Shown one piece after another: positions 61,221-64,000 of a stretch of DNA of 64,000 bases. The notes beneath the pieces were generated by a model. That model was not told the origin of the DNA. It made no database searches and was given only the letters and a program-made list of their open reading frames with translations. The stretch spans positions 62,001 to 126,000 of the forward strand of contig OOIN01000004.1 in the NCBI GenBank assembly GCA_900323505.1, written 5' to 3'. Position 1 is the stretch's first letter. Every line of letters starts with the position of its first letter. The position numbers and the translations under genes are program-made. The stretch is from Ustilago trichophora (lineage: Eukaryota > Basidiomycota > Ustilaginomycetes > Ustilaginales > Ustilaginaceae).

Positions 61221-62456
61221 TCGTTTCTGCTGAGTATCAAAGAGGAGTGGTGGTTGTGTTGCGCTGAAATCGAGTTGAAGCAGAGCAAGTGAAAAGACCA
61301 AGATGACTCTAATGGATCGGTGTATGTGTGTGTGTTTGTGCGTGCGTTGATGCAGTGACAGAAAGCGTGGATGGCGATGTCCGATCTTGTGCCAACCAAG
61401 AGAAGTGGCTGAGGTAGCAGAGGATGGATGAGAACTGAGGAGAGTGCAGCTCTTTTATGCCAGTGGTCAATGTGGATGGTGGTTAAAGGCGAAAGAGATT
61501 GAATAAAGGGTTTGCGAAGAGTGGGCGGTGAGTGAGTTGATTTTGATTTCTGGATTGGATTCCGAATGTGTATCACTGGAGCGTGGAGGAAGAGGAGCGG
61601 GCAACTGTGACGTTGAGTGATGTGATGTGTGGATGTCGTGGGTGAGCAGTGCACACACAGTTCTTAGGGGCGCGCGTGTGTCTGTCTGTACCTGTGTGAC
61701 CTGGAAATGAGAAGCACAGCGCAAAAAAAAGGGGGCAACAAGTGGGCAGTAAGGGTGTGTGTGTTTCAAGAGGTCGGGGCGGACAGCGAAAAATACAAAG
61801 TTTACTGTACAGTACAGTACAGTACAGTACTGTACAGAGTCTTTCTTTTTTTTTTGTGTTGGGCTGCGTCGCTCTTGTCGCTCTTGCCAAGTAGACTGAA
61901 GATGGCCTTTGCTGCATTTGCATCATCACACCTTGGCAAGCTGCTCTTTACTGTACGACAATACTGAACTGTACACACGCAAATTGTGTTGGCGTCGCAG
62001 TTGCCGAACACAGATACAAGGTTGCCTGTCCCGCTCTCTTCTGCATGATACCGCCCACAATCCGTCTGTACCATGCGTCTCCACCAGCATTCACCACAGG
62101 GCTGCTGACTTCATCTCTGTCTGCCAGCATGCGTCAACATTCTGGTGCAAGACGAAACGTTGAGACGATCAAGGTGACAGCAGCTGCCGTGAGATTTGCG
62201 CCAACAAGCTTGGGTTGCATGACAGGGATGAACAACAAAAGGTGGGACCTGCATCGCCGTAATCTGGCGATTTTGCTGTCATCACAGAGTTGAATCGGGC
62301 TTCTCTTCAAATCCGCACGTGATGCGAGTCTGGGGTTCGAGAAGAAGCTCTCAGCGTCATTTTATCCCTTGAAGTGGCTTGACCGCTCTTTGCTTGACAG
62401 CCTTTCAACATCGACGCTCGACAAGCACCTTCACGAGCAAGGTCGCAACATTCGTC
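61221..62456. other. Divergent promoter between SEC14 and NAA10
   Basis: About 1.2 kb. It contains a tandem GTACAGTAC array at 61804-61837 and another ACTGTAC near 61973, T/G repeats close to the SEC14 start (61320-61345), and short open frames without conserved content. Confidence 0.6.
61804..61837 (+). repeat. Tandem GTACAGTAC tract in the SEC14-NAA10 promoter
   Basis: Overlapping units of ACTGTACAGTAC over 34 bp, able to fold on themselves because CTGTACAG is palindromic. It is the longest instance of a motif that recurs in other intergenic regions here. Confidence 0.9.
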
Positions 62457-63124
62457 ATGAACATCCGCGAAGCAACAGTACGTATATCTCGAGAGTGTTG
62501 TCTTATGTGACCTCTTTCCAACATAGCTTGACTGACCAGATCCGCATTTATGCCACGCCCCCCTATCTGGCTAAAGATCGACGATCTGCTGGGTATGCAG
62601 AACTGCAATCTGCACAACCTCCCAGAGAACTATACATTGCGATACTACCTCTACCATGCGCTGACCTGGCCGCAGCTCTCGTACGTCGCTGAGGACGAAA
62701 AGGGAAGGATCGTTGGATACATTTTGGGCAAAATGGAGGAGGAGCCAGCCGACGGCATCCCACACGGACACGTCACCAGTATCAGCGTACTACGATCGTA
62801 CCGTCGACTAGGTTTGGCCAACAAGCTCATGAAGCAGAGTCGTAAGTACCAGCTAGTCTACGCCTTGGCTGTACCTCGATTGCTAATGTCTGGACTATTT
62901 TACTGACACCTATCCGTCTACCTTGATCCTTGCTGGCTGCGTTTCACACAGAGGAGGCCATGCGCGATGTATTTGGCGCCAAGTTTGTGTCGCTCCACGT
63001 AAGACAGACCAATCGAGCTGCCATTGGCCTGTATCGCGACACACTCGGCTTCGAGGTTCATGGTGTTGAGAAGGGCTACTACGCTGACGGCGAGGATGCC
63101 TTGCACATGCGACTCAACTTTTGA
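62457..63124 (+). CDS. NAA10: N-alpha-acetyltransferase Naa10/Ard1 (NatA catalytic subunit, three exons)
   Basis: Exons 62457-62477, 62577-62841 and 62952-63124 (introns of 99 and 110 nt, all GT-AG) give 152 residues. The first exon encodes only MNIREAT. The GNAT fold is clear: [11 protein letters not shown] (22-26 LPENY), [29 protein letters not shown], the acetyl-CoA motif RRLGLA at 83-88, [18 protein letters not shown] and [11 protein letters not shown]. NatA, with the Naa15 scaffold, acetylates Ser-, Ala-, Thr- and Gly-starting nascent chains at the ribosome. Length is that of the catalytic core, without the long acidic tail of animal Naa10. Confidence 0.95.
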
Positions 63125-63870
63125 TTCGTCACCAAGACCAACCTAACCATACCACTCATACCGGCGATCGTGTCCTCTTTCTTTCAATGTATTTGTATCC
63201 TTCAACACTGCCACAGCATTGATGCGCACACAAGACTCGCTCCGTGCCGCCAGGTGGATATGAAAGCAGCGAGCATTTCCAATGGCCAAGGTCTCGTACA
63301 AGATGCATAGCACCTTTGTAATAGTCACACTGGGCCACAAGGCCCGATGAATGTGACCAAACATCACTTGAGAGCAAAAGGGCAACGGTACAAGCGGTAA
63401 GCGTGTAACACAAGATGATTTCGGCTTCAAGCCGAGAGTGGAGGGAAGGTGTTGCTCGCCTTTCTTTTTTTTTTTGCAACTTTACTTGTCACACAGTACA
63501 GTACGCCGCTGCTTGAATGCATCACTCTTGAAATCTCGTGCAGCAGAGCGGCACGCTTAACAACGCACGGTGCAGCCCTTGCCTCATTGCTTGCTTTGTC
63601 CATGACCCGACCTTTCAACTCAGCGCCCACTGTCATCTAGCATCGCCTTCCCGACCACCATCAACGTACTCTTTGTACCATCCCAGTCGAATCTGGCTGC
63701 TATTTTCTCAGCAGAAACCCGCCCATCCCACAAGACTGATTCAGCCTCGCCGTGCCTCTTTGCTTGCTGGTCTCACGATACATTCGGCACATACTTACGC
63801 ACCTCTTGCTCACGCGTGAGTGACAATGGCCTTCAAGTCACAGTCGATTCGGGTTGGTCCATAGCCAATC
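63125..63870. other. Intergenic region before the edge gene
   Basis: About 750 bp holding the NAA10 3' UTR and the promoter of the partial gene. A CAGTACAGTAC motif lies at 63494-63504. No gene was recognised. Confidence 0.5.
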
Positions 63871-64000
63871 ATGGACAATCACACATCGAATGCGGCGCTA
63901 GGCCAGCATCATTCTGCTCAGCATTCTGCTCAGCCCTTTGATAGCCAGCACCGTCAAGCAGCTGCCAGCTCCTCTTCGCTCCACCAACTCAACTCATTGC
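63871..64000 (+). CDS. N-terminal fragment of an unidentified Gln/His/Ser-rich protein
   Basis: An ATG at 63871 (context CAATCATGG) opens a frame that stays open for 43 codons to the window end: MDNHTSNAALGQHHSAQHSAQ and onwards. It is rich in Q, H, S and A with a doubled HSAQ, typical of disordered N-termini of fungal regulators. No domain is visible, so function cannot be given. Confidence 0.5.
   Translation, partial: MDNHTSNAALGQHHSAQHSAQPFDSQHRQAAASSSSLHQLNSL

Overview
The window is eukaryotic nuclear DNA from a filamentous or yeast-like fungus, most likely a basidiomycete of the smut lineage (Ustilaginomycotina). That placement is inferred from overall gene style, not from a marker search. 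Genes are often single-exon or carry a few short introns (about 70-190 nt) with GTAAGT-type donors. Proteins are rich in Ser/Pro/Gln low-complexity sequence, and leaders are long and pyrimidine-rich. All recognisable proteins are conserved fungal housekeeping or regulatory proteins.

Left housekeeping block (1-31.7 kb): a partial sterol-desaturase/fatty-acid-hydroxylase protein, a repeat-bearing gap, an Ldb17/Dip1-type SPIN90 protein, an O-methyltransferase, tubulin cofactor C, chorismate synthase (ARO2), an EthD-like dimeric-barrel protein with one intron, coatomer beta' (SEC27), a large Myb/SANT protein, a Vps17-type retromer sorting nexin, a DEK_C+SWIB protein with three introns, the REX4 exonuclease, a mitochondrial-type 2-hydroxyacid dehydrogenase and a secreted GH55 beta-1,3-glucanase. 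Most neighbours are divergent or convergent pairs with no sign of a metabolic cluster.

Accessory island (about 32-47 kb): two minus-strand genes, a Tnp2/Transposase_21-type transposase and a coiled-coil basic accessory protein, form a probable DNA transposon. Beside it lies a broken 5' fragment of a stress-response NST1-like gene, with an in-frame stop and then an abrupt loss of homology. Both outer sides of the island carry a dispersed family of GCCACCC/GGGTGGC palindromic foldback repeats, most of which end in a T-rich tract plus a GATATGA-like tail. One copy is a clear 226-bp element with 42-bp terminal inverted repeats. This is the least explained part of the window.

Right housekeeping block (47.8-64 kb): a five-exon Ptc1-type PP2C phosphatase, a two-box HMG protein with a long purine/pyrimidine-skewed leader, a family-16 (Efm2-like) protein methyltransferase, a single-pass membrane protein of unknown function, a tRNA-Asn(GTT), Sec14, the Naa10/Ard1 N-terminal acetyltransferase with a 21-nt first exon, and the first 43 codons of an unidentified Gln/His/Ser-rich protein cut by the window edge.

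A short GTACAGTAC/GTACTGTAC motif recurs, sometimes in tandem, in many intergenic stretches and may be a shared regulatory element.
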